Shown: piece by piece, positions 39,841-49,758 of the stretch
Layout: each line of letters opens with the position of its first letter
Numbering within the stretch: the stretch's first letter is position 1
Origin: Pseudomonas sp. ICMP22404
GTDB lineage: Bacteria > Pseudomonadota > Gammaproteobacteria > Pseudomonadales > Pseudomonadaceae
Length of the DNA stretch: 64,000 nucleotides
Reading direction: 5' to 3'
Assembly (NCBI RefSeq): GCF_006227205.1
Contig: NZ_VCNG01000002.1
Coordinates: 186,001-250,000, forward strand
Program-made: the position numbers and the translations under genes
The notes under the pieces: generated by a model
What the model was told of the DNA's origin: nothing
What the model saw: the letters and a program-made list of their open reading frames with translations, nothing else
Database searches by the model: none

Positions 39841-41445
39841 TTATGCGGGATGAGCCGCCGCCAGCAGCTCTCGGGTATAGGGGTGGCGTGGCGACTCGAA
39901 CAGCTCATGGCTCGCCCCTTGTTCAACCACTTTACCGTCCTTGATCACGATCATGTCGTGGGCCAGGGCGCGCACCACCGCCAGGTCATGGCTGATGAAC
40001 AGGTAGGTCAGGCCGTGCTTTTCCTGGAGCTGGCGGAGCAGGGCGACCACTTGTTTCTGCACAGTGCGATCCAGCGCCGACGTGGGCTCGTCCAGCAGGA
40101 TCAGGGCCGGTTTCAGCACCAGGGCCCGGGCAATGGCGATGCGCTGGCGTTGGCCGCCGGAAAATTCGTGGGGGTAGCGATGGCGACTCTGCGGGTCGAG
40201 ACCGACTTCCTTGAGGGCCTGGATCACCCGGGCTTCACACTCCTGGGCGCTGGACGGACTGTGGACCTCAAGGCCTTCACTGATGATCTGCTGCACCGAC
40301 ATCCGTGGGCTGAGGCTGCCGAACGGGTCCTGGAACACCACCTGCATCTGCTTGCGCCACGGCCGCAATGCTTTCTGTGACAGCGCGTCGAGGGCTTCAC
40401 CCTGGAAGCGAATGCTGCCTTCGGATTCGATCAGCCGCAGGATCGCCTGGCCGAGTGTGGACTTGCCGGAGCCGGATTCGCCGACGATGCCCAGGGTCTT
40501 GCCGCGCTGGATGTTCAGGCTGATGCCGTCGACGGCGCGCAGGTATTCCTTGCGCCGGAACAACCCACCGCCCAGGGCGAAACTGACCCGCAGGTCCTGG
40601 ACCTGCAGCACGTCTTCGCGCTCGTCCCGGGGCAGGGCTTCACCCTCCGGTTCGGCGTGCAGCAGTTCACAGCTGTAGGGGTGCTTCGGCGCGCTGAACA
40701 GGGTTTCGCAGGGCGCCTGCTCGACGATTTCCCCGGCCTTCATCACGCACACCCGCTGGGCGATGCTGCGCACCAGGTTCAGGTCGTGGCTGATCAGCAA
40801 CAGGGACATGCCCAGCCGTTGCTGGAGGGATTTGAGCAACAACAGGATCTTGCGTTGTACGGTGACGTCCAGCGCGGTGGTCGGTTCGTCGGCGATCAAC
40901 AGTTCTGGTTCGCAGGCCAGGGCCATGGCAATCATCACCCGTTGACGCTGGCCGCCGGAGAGCTGATGCGGGTAGGCCTTGAGCCGTTCGACGGGCTTCT
41001 GGATGCCGACCAGGGCCAGCAGCTCCAGGATGCGCTGACGTGCCGCTTGGCCGCCCAGGCCCTTGTGCAGCATCAGGGTTTCACCGATCTGCTTTTCGAC
41101 GCTGTGCAGCGGGTTCAGGGAGGTCATCGGTTCCTGGAAGATCATCGCGATGCGATTGCCGCGCAGCTCTCGCAGGGTCTTGGCCTGGGCGCCGACCAGT
41201 TCCTGGCCGCGATAGCGAATGCTGCCGGTGGTACGGCTCTCGGTTGGTGGCAGCAGTTGCAGGATCGAATGGGCCGTCACCGATTTGCCGGAGCCCGATT
41301 CGCCCACCAGGGCCAGGCACTCGCCGGGACGGATGTCCAGGCACAGGTTGCGCACGACGGCGTGGTCGTTGAAGGCCACGCTCAAGTCGCGGATTTCGAT
41401 CAGGTTGTCACGCACGTCCGGATCAGGACCTGGGATCGAATGCAT
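39841..41445 (-). CDS. yejF: Peptide ABC transporter ATPase YejF (fused double ATPase)
   Basis: About 534 aa containing two complete ABC domains. Domain 1: [41 protein letters not shown]; domain 2: [41 protein letters not shown]. Typical of YejF, the energising subunit of a microcin C/peptide importer. Start taken as ATG 41445, overlapping the yejE end by 23 bases; ATG 41463 is possible. Last gene of the yejABEF operon. Confidence 0.93.
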   Translation of the reverse strand: MHSIPGPDPDVRDNLIEIRDLSVAFNDHAVVRNLCLDIRPGECLALVGESGSGKSVTAHSILQLLPPTESRTTGSIRYRGQELVGAQAKTLRELRGNRIAMIFQEPMTSLNPLHSVEKQIGETLMLHKGLGGQAARQRILELLALVGIQKPVERLKAYPHQLSGGQRQRVMIAMALACEPELLIADEPTTALDVTVQRKILLLLKSLQQRLGMSLLLISHDLNLVRSIAQRVCVMKAGEIVEQAPCETLFSAPKHPYSCELLHAEPEGEALPRDEREDVLQVQDLRVSFALGGGLFRRKEYLRAVDGISLNIQRGKTLGIVGESGSGKSTLGQAILRLIESEGSIRFQGEALDALSQKALRPWRKQMQVVFQDPFGSLSPRMSVQQIISEGLEVHSPSSAQECEARVIQALKEVGLDPQSRHRYPHEFSGGQRQRIAIARALVLKPALILLDEPTSALDRTVQKQVVALLRQLQEKHGLTYLFISHDLAVVRALAHDMIVIKDGKVVEQGASHELFESPRHPYTRELLAAAHPA

Positions 41446-42445
41446 CACGCAATGCCTCGCCAATGAACACCAACAGGGAAAGAATCAGGGCCAGGGTGAA
41501 GAATGCCGTCAGCCCCAGCCAGGGTGCTTGCAGGTTCTGTTTGCCTTGGGCAATCAGCTCGCCCAGGGACGCGCTGCCGGCCGGCATGCCGAAGCCGAGG
41601 AAGTCCAGGGCGGTGAGGGTGGAGATCGCCCCGGTGAGGATGAATGGCAGATAACTCAGGGTCGCGTTCATCGCGTTGGGCAGGATGTGCCGCACGATCA
41701 CCTTGCGGTCGGTCAGGCCCAGGGCCCTGGCGGCCTTGACGTATTCGAGGTTGCGCCCGCGCAGGAACTCGGCGCGGACCACGTCCACCAGGGCCAGCCA
41801 GGAGAACAACGCCATGATCCCCAGCAGCCACCAGAAATTCGGTTCGACGAAACCGGAGAGGATGATCAGCAGATAGAGCACCGGCAGCCCCGACCAGACT
41901 TCCAGCAGGCGTTGCCCCAACAGGTCCACCCAGCCGCCGTAATAACCCTGCAACGCGCCGGCGGCGATACCGATCAGCGCGCTGATGGTCGTCAGCGCCA
42001 GGGCGAACAGGATCGACACCCGGGCACCGAAGATCACCCGGGCCAGCACGTCCCGGGACTGGTCGTCGGTGCCCAGCCAGTTCACCGAGGTAGGCGGGCT
42101 CGGGGCCGGTTGATTGAGGTCGTAGTTGGGGGTGTCGTCGCTGAACGGGATCGGCGGGAACAGCAGCCAGCCGCCGTCCTTGTGGATCAGGTTCTGCACG
42201 TAGCTGCTGCGGTAGTCGGCCTGGAACGGTAGCTGGCCGCCAAATTCCTGTTCGGTGTGGCGCTTGAACACCGGGAAATACAGCGAGTCCTGATAGCTCA
42301 CCACCAGCGGCTTGTCATTGGCGATCAGCTCGCCGCCCAGGGTCAGGATGAACAGGCCGATGAACAACCACAGCGACCACCAGCCGCGGCGGTTTTTCTT
42401 GAAGCGCTCGAAGCGCCGTCGGCCCAGAGGCGAGAATCTGAACAT
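41423..42445 (-). CDS. yejE: Peptide ABC transporter permease YejE
   Basis: A 340-aa DppC-like permease with an N-terminal helix (WWSLWLFIGLFILTLGGEL), a long periplasmic loop and five more helices; EAA-type loop YVKAARALGLTDRKVIVRHI. The YejE-specific long segment (GWLLFPPIPFSDDTPNYDLN) is present. Its ATG overlaps the yejB stop by one base. Confidence 0.94.
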   Translation of the reverse strand: MFRFSPLGRRRFERFKKNRRGWWSLWLFIGLFILTLGGELIANDKPLVVSYQDSLYFPVFKRHTEQEFGGQLPFQADYRSSYVQNLIHKDGGWLLFPPIPFSDDTPNYDLNQPAPSPPTSVNWLGTDDQSRDVLARVIFGARVSILFALALTTISALIGIAAGALQGYYGGWVDLLGQRLLEVWSGLPVLYLLIILSGFVEPNFWWLLGIMALFSWLALVDVVRAEFLRGRNLEYVKAARALGLTDRKVIVRHILPNAMNATLSYLPFILTGAISTLTALDFLGFGMPAGSASLGELIAQGKQNLQAPWLGLTAFFTLALILSLLVFIGEALRDAFDPRS

Positions 42446-43503
42446 CAGGCGTTCCTCGCGGCGAAGTCGATGCGCGGGTCCACCAAGGTGTAGCAGAGGT
42501 CGCCGATGAGTTTGATCAGCAGGCCGAACAGCGTGAAGATGAACAGTGAGCCGAACACCACCGGATAGTCCCGGGACACGGCCGCCTCGTAGCTCATGCG
42601 GCCCAGGCCATCGAGGGAGAAGATCACCTCGATCAGCAACGACCCGGCGAAGAACACGCTGATGAACGCCTGGGGAATCCCCGAGACCACCAACAGCATG
42701 GCGTTGCGGAACACGTGCCCGTATAACACCCGCCGTTCGCTCATGCCCTTGGCCCGCGCCGTGACCACATATTGGCGGGTAATTTCATTGAGGAACGAGT
42801 TCTTGGTCAGGATGGTCAGGGTGGCGAAGCCGCCGATCACCAGCGACGTGACCGGCAGCACCAGGTGCCAGAAGTAGTCGGTGATCTTGCCCAGGGTCGA
42901 CAGCGATTCGAAGTTGTCCGACACCAGCCCGCGCACCGGAAACCAGTTCAGCGACGTCCCGCCCGCGAACACCACGATCAGGAACATCGCGAAGAGGAAG
43001 GCCGGCATGGCGTAGCCGATGATGATCGCCGTGCTGCTCCAGACATCGAAGGCCGAGCCATGATGCACCGCCTTGCGGATGCCCAGCGGGATCGACACCA
43101 GGTAGGTGATCAGCGTGGCCCACAGCCCCAGGGAAATGGTCACCGGCATCTTTTCCAGGATCAGGTCGGTGACCGTGGCACCCCGGAAGAAACTCTTGCC
43201 GAAGTCCAGGCGGGCATAGCTGCTGAGCATCAGCCACAGGCGTTCATGGGCCGGCTTGTCGAAGCCGTATTGTTTCTCGATGTCCTTGATCAGTTGCGGG
43301 TCCAGGCCGCGGCTGGCCCGGGAGCTGCCGGTCATGGCATTGCCCGAGCTGCCGACGGTGGCGCCGCCGATGCCTTGCAGGTGGGCGATGGCCTGTTCCA
43401 CCGGGCCACCCGGTGCCGCCTGGACGATGACGAAGTTCACCAGCAGGATGATCACCAGGGTCGGAATGATCAGCAGCAGGCGACGCGCGATATAGGCCCA
43501 CAT
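42445..43503 (-). CDS. yejB: Peptide ABC transporter permease YejB
   Basis: A 352-aa DppB-like permease starting [20 protein letters not shown], with six helices and the EAA loop [20 protein letters not shown]. Residues 45-75 form the long insert typical of YejB. Overlaps neighbours on both sides by a single base, giving tight translational coupling. Confidence 0.94.
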   Translation of the reverse strand: MWAYIARRLLLIIPTLVIILLVNFVIVQAAPGGPVEQAIAHLQGIGGATVGSSGNAMTGSSRASRGLDPQLIKDIEKQYGFDKPAHERLWLMLSSYARLDFGKSFFRGATVTDLILEKMPVTISLGLWATLITYLVSIPLGIRKAVHHGSAFDVWSSTAIIIGYAMPAFLFAMFLIVVFAGGTSLNWFPVRGLVSDNFESLSTLGKITDYFWHLVLPVTSLVIGGFATLTILTKNSFLNEITRQYVVTARAKGMSERRVLYGHVFRNAMLLVVSGIPQAFISVFFAGSLLIEVIFSLDGLGRMSYEAAVSRDYPVVFGSLFIFTLFGLLIKLIGDLCYTLVDPRIDFAARNA

Positions 43504-45371
43504 CAGTGACGCCCTCCGGAGGTGCCACGCCTGATTCGTTCGGCGGTCATCTGCTCATTGGTCAAGGGGGTGGTGCTGACTTCCCACCAGCTCTCGATGG
43601 CTTCGTCATTGGCGGCCTGCACCTTCGGCATGCCGAAGCGGTTCCACCACACGGTCGAACTGCCTGGTGGGTAGTAGTTGGGAATCCAGTAGTAGTTCCA
43701 TTGCAACACCCGGTCCAGGGCGTGGGCGTGACGAAGCATGTCATCCTGGGTGGTGGCCTTGACCAGCCCGTCGATCAGGGTATCGACGGCGGGATTCTGC
43801 AGGGCCATGTAGTTGTTGGCGCCCGGGTCGTTGGCCGCCGCCGAACCGAAGTAATTGTAGAGCTCGGTGCCAGGCGAGACGCTGACCGGGTAGCCGGTGA
43901 CGATCATGTCGTAGTCACGGCTCATCAGGCGATTGATGTACTGGGACGGGTCGATGCGACGGATGCTCATGTCGATGCCGATCTGCGCCAGGGTGCGTTT
44001 ATAGGGCAGCAGCAGGCGGTCCATGCCGTTCTGGCTGTTGAGGAAGGTGAAAGTCAGCGGTTCGCCTTCGGCATTGACCAGGCGATCGCCTTCGGGTTTC
44101 CAGCCGGCCTGTTCCAGCAGCGCCAGGGCTTGTAATTGCTTGTCGCGAATCACGCCGCTGCCGTCGGTCTTCGGAGCCTGGAATACCTGGGTGAAGACCT
44201 CGTCGGGGACTTTTCCGCGCAACGGTTCAAGGATCGCCAGCTCGCTCGCATCGGGCAATTGTCGGGCGGCCAGGTCGGTGTTGGAGAAGAAGCTCTGCTG
44301 GCGCACGTAGAGGTTGCGCATCATCTGCCGGTTGCTCCATTCGAAATCCCAGAGCATCGCCAGGGCCTGGCGTACGCGACGATCCTGGAACTGCGGCTTT
44401 TGCAGGTTGAACACGAAGCCCTGGGCCGTTTGCGGGGCTTCGGTGGCCAGGTGGGCTTTTTGCAGGCGCCCGTCGCGCAGTGCCGGGCTGTCGTAGCCAA
44501 TGGAAAAGCCCGTGGCGGAGAATTCGCGGTTGTAGTCGTAGGCGCCACCGCGCAGCACCTGGCGCGCCACGTCGGTGTCGCCGAAATACTCGATGCTGAA
44601 ATGATCGAAGTTGTAGAGCCCGCGGCTGACCGGCAGGTCCTTGCCCCACCAGTCGGCGTTGCGCTCGAAGGTGATGCTGCGCCCGGAGTCAACCTTGCCG
44701 ACCCGGTACGGCCCACTGCCCAGCGGCGCTTCATAGCCACCGCCGCTGGCAAAGTCGCGGGTTTTCCACCAATGCTCGGGAAGCACCGGCAGGGTGGCGA
44801 TGTCCAGGGGCAAGGTGCGGTTTTCGTTGTTCTTGAAATCGAAGCGAACCGTGCGCTCGCCTTCGACTTCGACGCCTTTGACGGCCGCGAATTGGGTGCG
44901 ATAGCGCAGGCTGCCCTGGGTCATCAGCAGCTCGAAGCTGTAGCGCACGTCTTCGGCGGTTATGGGCTTGCCGTCGGCGAAGCGGGCCTTGGGGTTCAGG
45001 TAAAAGCGCAGGGACAGGCCGTCGTCCGCGCGTTCCATGCTTTGGGCAACCAGGCCGTAGACTGTGTAGGGCTCATCCAGGGAGCGTTGGGCCAGGGGTG
45101 AATACAGCATGCCGTCGATCTGGCTGACCCCGATGCCTTTGTCGATGTAGGGCAGCACGTGGTCGAACTGGCCGATCTCGATGGCCGAACGGCGCAGGGT
45201 GCCACCTTTGGGGGCCTGGGGATTGGCATAGGCGAAATGGCTGAAGCCTTCAGGGTATTTGGCCGGTTCGCCATAGACGGTCAGGGCATGTTGCGGTGCG
45301 GCAGACACGCCGGCGGCGCCTGTCAGCAGGAGCGCGGCAGTCAAGAACAGTGAGGAAAACGCCAGTCGCAT
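43503..45371 (-). CDS. yejA: Peptide ABC transporter periplasmic binding protein YejA
   Basis: A 622-aa family 5 solute-binding protein. Signal peptide [18 protein letters not shown] (cleavage near residue 25), then [20 protein letters not shown], and [19 protein letters not shown], characteristic of YejA. Imports oligopeptides including microcin C-like compounds in related bacteria. First gene of the leftward operon. ATG 45371. Confidence 0.94.
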   Translation of the reverse strand: MRLAFSSLFLTAALLLTGAAGVSAAPQHALTVYGEPAKYPEGFSHFAYANPQAPKGGTLRRSAIEIGQFDHVLPYIDKGIGVSQIDGMLYSPLAQRSLDEPYTVYGLVAQSMERADDGLSLRFYLNPKARFADGKPITAEDVRYSFELLMTQGSLRYRTQFAAVKGVEVEGERTVRFDFKNNENRTLPLDIATLPVLPEHWWKTRDFASGGGYEAPLGSGPYRVGKVDSGRSITFERNADWWGKDLPVSRGLYNFDHFSIEYFGDTDVARQVLRGGAYDYNREFSATGFSIGYDSPALRDGRLQKAHLATEAPQTAQGFVFNLQKPQFQDRRVRQALAMLWDFEWSNRQMMRNLYVRQQSFFSNTDLAARQLPDASELAILEPLRGKVPDEVFTQVFQAPKTDGSGVIRDKQLQALALLEQAGWKPEGDRLVNAEGEPLTFTFLNSQNGMDRLLLPYKRTLAQIGIDMSIRRIDPSQYINRLMSRDYDMIVTGYPVSVSPGTELYNYFGSAAANDPGANNYMALQNPAVDTLIDGLVKATTQDDMLRHAHALDRVLQWNYYWIPNYYPPGSSTVWWNRFGMPKVQAANDEAIESWWEVSTTPLTNEQMTAERIRRGTSGGRH

Positions 45372-45468
45372 TGTCAGCCTTAAAGCCGGGTGATCGATGA
45401 CCACGATTTGTACGCGAGCGGCGCGTTGATCGCCAGCCCGGTGGTCAAGGAGTGGTGGCGAGGAGCTA

Positions 45469-45500
45469 AGGTGGCGGGGGAGCAAGCCCCCTCGCCACCG
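45469..45500. repeat. Single REP-like hairpin of the GGCGAGGGGGCTTGCTCC class
   Basis: GGTGGCGGGGG (45470-45480) pairs with CCCCCTCGCCACC (45487-45499), with one bulged base. There is no T-run in either direction. It lies just downstream of the parvulin gene and upstream of yejA. Confidence 0.65.
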
Positions 45501-45506
45501 TCACCC

Positions 45507-45788
45507 TCAGTCCTGGCGGCTGGTCACTTCCAGCAGGTGATAACCGAACTGGGTCTTGACCGGACCCTGCACCACGTTGATCGGCGCGCTGAACACGACG
45601 GTGTCGAACTCCTTGACCATCTGGCCTGGGCCGAACGAACCCAGGTCGCCGCCCTGACGGCTGGACGGGCATGACGAGTTGGCCTTCGCGACTTCGGCGA
45701 AATCGGCACCGGCTTCGATCTGGGCCTTGAGTTCGTTGCACTTGTCTTCGCTGGAAACCAGGATGTGGCGGGCAGTGGCTTTGGCCAT
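45507..45788 (-). CDS. ppiC: Parvulin-type peptidyl-prolyl isomerase PpiC
   Basis: A 93-aa single-domain parvulin: ATARHILVSSEDKCNELKAQ, SSCPSSRQGGDLGSFGPGQM and TQFGYHLLEVTSRQD. Cytosolic; this is the closer of the window's two parvulins to E. coli PpiC. AAGGAA precedes the ATG at 45788. Confidence 0.93.
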   Translation of the reverse strand: MAKATARHILVSSEDKCNELKAQIEAGADFAEVAKANSSCPSSRQGGDLGSFGPGQMVKEFDTVVFSAPINVVQGPVKTQFGYHLLEVTSRQD

Positions 45789-45882
45789 GGGACATTCCTT
45801 TCAATGGATTTAAAGGGTGTGAGCCTACCGGAATCGTTGAAGGGTTGTTGTCAAAAATGCGTCAGAACCTTGAACCCGCCGA

Positions 45883-46761
45883 TCACAGGCCCGCTTTGCG
45901 CAGGCGTTCGGCGTGCCGCACGTAGAGTTCCAGCGGGGTTGTCCCCTTGTACGCGCACCCGGACGGTTGATCGATGGCCTGCATATGATCCATCGGATAG
46001 TCGGAGCGGATGACCTTGCCCAGGTGCGAGCTGAAGCGACCCACCAGGCCGTCGTTCTGCCCGGCTTCGGTGATGAAGTATTCGGAAAAGGCCCGGCAGA
46101 ACACTTGGAAGGGGTGCGTTGTCCGCAGGGCATCGCCAGGTATGTCCTGCAGCGTGCCGCTCCAGGAGTAGTAGCGCACGCCGTTGACCAGCTCCGGCCC
46201 CTTGCTCCCCCAGCTCCTGGGCAAGCCTTGCGGGTATTTGTCGTTGAACGCGCCTACGCCTTCGGTGGTCAGGGCCGCCAGTGCGGCGATGGCGTTGTGG
46301 GGGAGGTGTGCCTGGCCGCTCAGCAATGAAATGAAGTCGACGAACAACGTGGCGACTCTACCGGCGACATGCTCCGGCAGGCGCCCGGGCGTGAGGGCCT
46401 TGCGCAGGAAGTCGGCCAGTTCGGAGCCGTGGTTGGGGCCGCTGACCGACGTCACCGAGGCGACCTTCGTGGGTTCCAGTGCGGCGGCGTAACGGGACGC
46501 CAATGCACCTTGGCCATGCCCGATCAGGTTCACCCGGGTGGCCCCGGTGCCGCTCAGGACCCGATCAATCTGGGCCAGTAAGTCTTCACCGCGAGCCTCG
46601 TTGGTGTAGGTGGCCGACAGGTAGGGAATGAATACCCGGGCGCCGGCGGTGCGCAGTGCCTGCTTGATGCCTTGGAACAGTTCGGAGCCAGCGACCCTGT
46701 CAAACCCGAACAAACCATGTACCAACAGGATAGGAAATTGAGTGGTTGCATTCCGTTGCAT
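45883..46761 (-). CDS. Family I lipase homologue with Ser-to-Gly at the nucleophile
   Basis: A 292-aa alpha/beta hydrolase aligned by eye with Pseudomonas triacylglycerol lipase (FPILLVHGLFGFDRVAGSEL oxyanion region; NDGLVGRFSSHLGKVIRSDY). The elbow that should read GHSQG reads GHGQG (residues 81-85; codon GGC at the serine position). The expected Asp (D237, NDGLVG) and His (H259, YPMDHMQ) remain 22 residues apart as in P. aeruginosa LipA, but a calcium-ligand Asp following the His is Gln. No signal peptide is evident. It is either catalytically dead or altered in function. AAAGG precedes ATG 46761. Confidence 0.8.
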   Translation of the reverse strand: MQRNATTQFPILLVHGLFGFDRVAGSELFQGIKQALRTAGARVFIPYLSATYTNEARGEDLLAQIDRVLSGTGATRVNLIGHGQGALASRYAAALEPTKVASVTSVSGPNHGSELADFLRKALTPGRLPEHVAGRVATLFVDFISLLSGQAHLPHNAIAALAALTTEGVGAFNDKYPQGLPRSWGSKGPELVNGVRYYSWSGTLQDIPGDALRTTHPFQVFCRAFSEYFITEAGQNDGLVGRFSSHLGKVIRSDYPMDHMQAIDQPSGCAYKGTTPLELYVRHAERLRKAGL

Positions 46762-47088
46762 GTTCGTACCTTTTTCGAAGAGGTTCATGTTGAATTTGCG
46801 ACACCACTGTAATGCAGGCTTCTGCGCCGAGGTGTAGGAAGAAACCGCTATGGCCGACCGAAAACGGACTAGAGAAGGCAGGAAGAATCAGAAAAGTGGC
46901 CGAATGATGTGTTTGGTTTCGGGATGCGTCTGATAGACCCTGTTGCATGCAGCTACAGTCTCAAGTGCAAGGGACCACCCGCGCTGTCGTCTTGTCTGAC
47001 TGCGGGTTTGCGAGGAGCAGGTTCTAATGGCTCTATCGGGCGCCGTTAAAGGGAGATGGCGTCCTCATCCAAGGACTGGAATCCATAC
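46762..47088. other. Divergent intergenic region, lipase homologue / repeat protein
   Basis: About 327 bases without a convincing gene. It must contain promoters for both flanking genes. I see no strong operator, hairpin or REP. Confidence 0.5.
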
Positions 47089-48192
47089 ATGACCACTGAC
47101 CCATTTGGCCGGCGAGCCCGGCTTAGCGCTCGGACGAAATTCCGGGCCCCCATCCTGGCGGCGGCAAAAGGCGGGGTGATCAACCCGGCCTGGAGCAAGG
47201 TCGCTATCACCCTCAAACCCTATCCGTTGATGACGTGCGGCGATGAGGTCCTTCTGTTCTGGTACGGGCTCAATTCGGACGGCGAGCCGTACCGGCATGA
47301 AATACGCAGGTCCATCACGGAGCGACAAGTCGACCGGGACGTCACGTTCGTCGTGCGCGAACCCCACATTGCCGAGCTGGACGGCGGCTCGCTGGAGATC
47401 TTTTATCAAGTCACCGGTAAACGACTTCCGGCGCCCATGCATTCGGAGGCCCTGCAACTGGTGATCGGTGACGTAGCGCCGCAACTGTTGCCGGCCATTG
47501 CCACCGATGCGGTGGGCGGCAGTCTTGATCCGAAGCGTCTCCCCGAGGGCACCTGCGTGGTCATTCGGCCCTATTCAAGAATGGCTGTCGGGGACCGGCT
47601 GATCCTGATCGGCAGCAGGGACTCCAGGGCACTCTGGCGTGACGTGCTGGACATCGAAGCCCATGCCGTCGGTCGCGAGGTCTCGTTCTGGATAGATCAT
47701 GCGCTGATCGCCCCGCATCTGGGGCATCACCTGGACCTTTCCTACGTCGTCAGACGCGGGCATTCCGTGCGCCGTGCCGAGTCCTTGTCGCTGCATATCG
47801 GCCCCCTGGTCCGCCCGCCGCTGAAGGCGCCTCGGATCCTGGGTCTGAAGGAGGGGGAACTGGATGTCGATGAGCAGGAGAAGGGAGTGAAGGTGATCAT
47901 CGAGACTGGCGGATTCGAGATTGGCGAGTTGGTCTGGCTGCAATGCGATGGCAGCTATGCCTATGTCGGCGAGCGCGAAATCGTCCCGGCCAACGTCGGT
48001 CAGCCGATGACCTTCGTGGTCCCGGCGGACTATTGGCAGAGTCAACAAGGCAGATCGGTGCGCGTTCGCTATCAGGTCGAGCGCCTGGACGATGTGAGTC
48101 AGCCTTTCGCCGGGGTCGAGGTGCATGTGCGCTCCAGGAGCGCCCTCCCTAAGGAGGGCGCGCACGAAGCTCAGTTGGCCGATAGCAACTGA
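47089..48192 (+). CDS. Protein of three ~90-residue repeats, function unknown
   Basis: A 367-aa protein not recognised beyond resemblance to Pseudomonas hypothetical proteins. It appears to contain three related beta-rich repeats of about 90 residues: VAITLKPYPLMTCGDEVLLF..., VVIRPYSRMAVGDRLILIG..., VKVIIETGGFEIGELVWLQ..., each ending in a pattern like LxIxYxVxR...SLxLxIG. They look like immunoglobulin-like modules. No signal peptide or membrane helix is seen. Start ATG 47089 (MTTDPFGRRARLSARTKF) preferred; ATG 47056 directly abuts its GGGAG and is less likely. The 3' end overlaps the convergent DAHP synthase gene by 22 bases. Confidence 0.65.
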   Translation: MTTDPFGRRARLSARTKFRAPILAAAKGGVINPAWSKVAITLKPYPLMTCGDEVLLFWYGLNSDGEPYRHEIRRSITERQVDRDVTFVVREPHIAELDGGSLEIFYQVTGKRLPAPMHSEALQLVIGDVAPQLLPAIATDAVGGSLDPKRLPEGTCVVIRPYSRMAVGDRLILIGSRDSRALWRDVLDIEAHAVGREVSFWIDHALIAPHLGHHLDLSYVVRRGHSVRRAESLSLHIGPLVRPPLKAPRILGLKEGELDVDEQEKGVKVIIETGGFEIGELVWLQCDGSYAYVGEREIVPANVGQPMTFVVPADYWQSQQGRSVRVRYQVERLDDVSQPFAGVEVHVRSRSALPKEGAHEAQLADSN

Positions 48193-49241
48193 CGATGGGC
48201 CTGGCGCAGCAGTTGCTCGGTGGATGCCCAGCCCAGACACCCGTCGGTCACCGATACGCCGTAGCGCATTGACGGGCTGATGGGCTGGCAGCCTTCGAAC
48301 AGGTGGCTCTCGATCATCATGCCGATCAACGATCGGTTCCCTTGCAGCCGCTGCGCCAGCACGTCATTGAATACCTCTGGCTGGCGCGAGGGATCCTTAC
48401 CGCTGTTGGCGTGACTGCAATCCACCATGATCCGGGCCGGTATTTTCAGACGGCTCAGGTCGCTGTGTATCTGCGCGACGCTCTGGCGGTCGTAGTTCGG
48501 GCCGCGGTGTCCACCCCGCAGCACCAGGTGAGTGTCGGGATTGCCCTGGGTCTGGATGATTGCAGGATGCCCCTGGCTGTCGACGCCGAAATGCCGGTGG
48601 GGATGGGCGGCGGAGCGCATGGCGTCGCAGGCGATCCCGACGCCGCCGTCGGTGCCGTTCTTGAAGCCGACCGGCATGCCCAGGCCGCTGGCCATTTCCC
48701 GGTGGATCTGCGATTCGGTAGTGCGCGCGCCGATGGCGACCCAGCTGAGCAGGTCGTCGAAGTAGTTGGCGGCCATGGGTTGCAGCAGTTCGGTGGCGAC
48801 GGGCAGGCCCAGCTGCAGCATTTCACGCATCAGTTCCCGGGACAGGGTCAGGCCGGCGGCCATGTCATCGCTGCCATCCAGGTCGGGATCGTAGGCCAGG
48901 CCTTTCCAGCCCACCGTCGTGCGGGGCTTTTCCACGTAGGCGCGCATCACCAGCAGCATACGGTCGCTCACTTCGTGGGCCAGGCGAGCGAGGTTGGCGG
49001 CATATTCGAGGGCGGATTTCGGATCGTGGAGGGAGCAGGGGCCCACGATGACCAGCAGGCGAGCGTCCTCACCGTCGAGGATTGCGCGGATGGCCTGGCG
49101 ATGGGCGTCGACTTGTTGGCTCAACGCGTGGCTGAGCGGCAATTGGTGCTTGAGCTGCAACGAGCTGGGCAGACGCAGGGTCAGGGCTTCATTGGCAGGG
49201 GTGAGCGTGGACAGCGGCAAAGCGGAGACGGACGAATTCAT
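48171..49241 (-). CDS. Class I DAHP synthase (AroF/G/H type)
   Basis: A 356-aa enzyme that condenses phosphoenolpyruvate and erythrose 4-phosphate, the first shikimate-pathway step. Motifs: LLVIVGPCSLHDPKSALEYA, MRAYVEKPRTTVGWKGLAYD, GARTTESQIHREMASGLGMP, GFKNGTDGG, LRGGHRGPNYD and VDCSHANSGKD. Which amino acid inhibits it cannot be told from this reading. The gene lies behind a transcription attenuator with an aromatic-rich leader peptide and a second small Tyr-rich frame, so expression should respond to charged aromatic tRNAs. Confidence 0.95.
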   Translation of the reverse strand: MNSSVSALPLSTLTPANEALTLRLPSSLQLKHQLPLSHALSQQVDAHRQAIRAILDGEDARLLVIVGPCSLHDPKSALEYAANLARLAHEVSDRMLLVMRAYVEKPRTTVGWKGLAYDPDLDGSDDMAAGLTLSRELMREMLQLGLPVATELLQPMAANYFDDLLSWVAIGARTTESQIHREMASGLGMPVGFKNGTDGGVGIACDAMRSAAHPHRHFGVDSQGHPAIIQTQGNPDTHLVLRGGHRGPNYDRQSVAQIHSDLSRLKIPARIMVDCSHANSGKDPSRQPEVFNDVLAQRLQGNRSLIGMMIESHLFEGCQPISPSMRYGVSVTDGCLGWASTEQLLRQAHRQLLSAN

Positions 49242-49285
49242 GATCTGGCTTCCTGGGCGGGCAGCGGGTTCTTCCCGCGCCGGCC

Positions 49286-49435
49286 CTAGTGGGGTGTTCG
49301 ACAGTTGGCCGTACTGGCCTCAAGTGTTTGCATGCCACCGATAGGTGACCGATCGGAGGCGGCAGGCTGTCCCGAGCGGAGGCTGGTAAATCGCCAGGCG
49401 CAAAAGTCGTAACGGTAATAAGTGGCGTAGTTCAT
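49286..49435 (-). CDS. Small Tyr-rich reading frame between attenuator and DAHP synthase (49 aa)
   Basis: Begins MNYATYYRYDFCAWRF: four Tyr, two Phe, one Trp in 16 residues. GAGGAT lies nine bases upstream of the ATG at 49435, a good ribosome site. It is located after the terminator and stops 44 bases before the synthase ATG. A hairpin GCGGG-AAGAA-CCCGC lies in between (about 49259-49273). It may be a second regulatory leader peptide acting on translation or a second attenuator; it has no recognised domain. Confidence 0.6.
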   Translation of the reverse strand: MNYATYYRYDFCAWRFTSLRSGQPAASDRSPIGGMQTLEASTANCRTPH

Positions 49436-49478
49436 GGCTCTATCCTCAAAGTTGTTGGTGTTGCAAACGTACAGGGCT

Positions 49479-49519
49479 GAAAAAACAAAACCCCCGGTCG
49501 GGAGGCCGACCGGGGGTTT
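49479..49519 (-). terminator. Attenuator terminator upstream of DAHP synthase
   Basis: Perfect 14-bp stem: AAACCCCCGGTCGG (49488-49501) with CCGACCGGGGGTTT (49506-49519), loop of four. Read leftward it is followed by TTTTGTTTTTT. It begins about 45 bases after the leader peptide stop, the usual geometry for amino acid attenuation. Confidence 0.92.
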
Positions 49520-49565
49520 ATGAACTCTGGAAGGCGACCCGTTTAAAGTGGGCGCCGGTTGGGTA

Positions 49566-49694
49566 TCAGGCGCGCCAGTGGCTAAACCAATACCCAAAAT
49601 AAAAGTTGACCGGAGCAGCAACACCGTTCGCCCGGACAGCCGCAACCGAGCGCGGAGCGCTGACGGGTTGAAGCGGTGAGAGGGCGTTGAACAT
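49566..49694 (-). CDS. Aromatic-rich leader peptide (42 aa)
   Basis: Encodes a peptide ending NFYFGYWFSHWRA: seven of eleven residues in NFYFGYWFSHW are Phe, Tyr or Trp, just before the terminator hairpin. GGAGAC stands seven bases before the ATG at 49694. This is the classic arrangement in which ribosome stalling at uncharged aromatic tRNAs prevents terminator formation. The mixture of all three aromatic residues implies response to any of them. Confidence 0.85.
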   Translation of the reverse strand: MFNALSPLQPVSAPRSVAAVRANGVAAPVNFYFGYWFSHWRA

Positions 49695-49758
49695 GGTCTG
49701 TCTCCGATGAATGGTTCTGAGCTTACTCGACCCCGGGGCGCCGGTTCAATAAGAATGT

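Noticed and set aside
45469..45500. Terminator for the parvulin gene
   Set aside because: No T-run in either direction; sequence matches a REP-like class.
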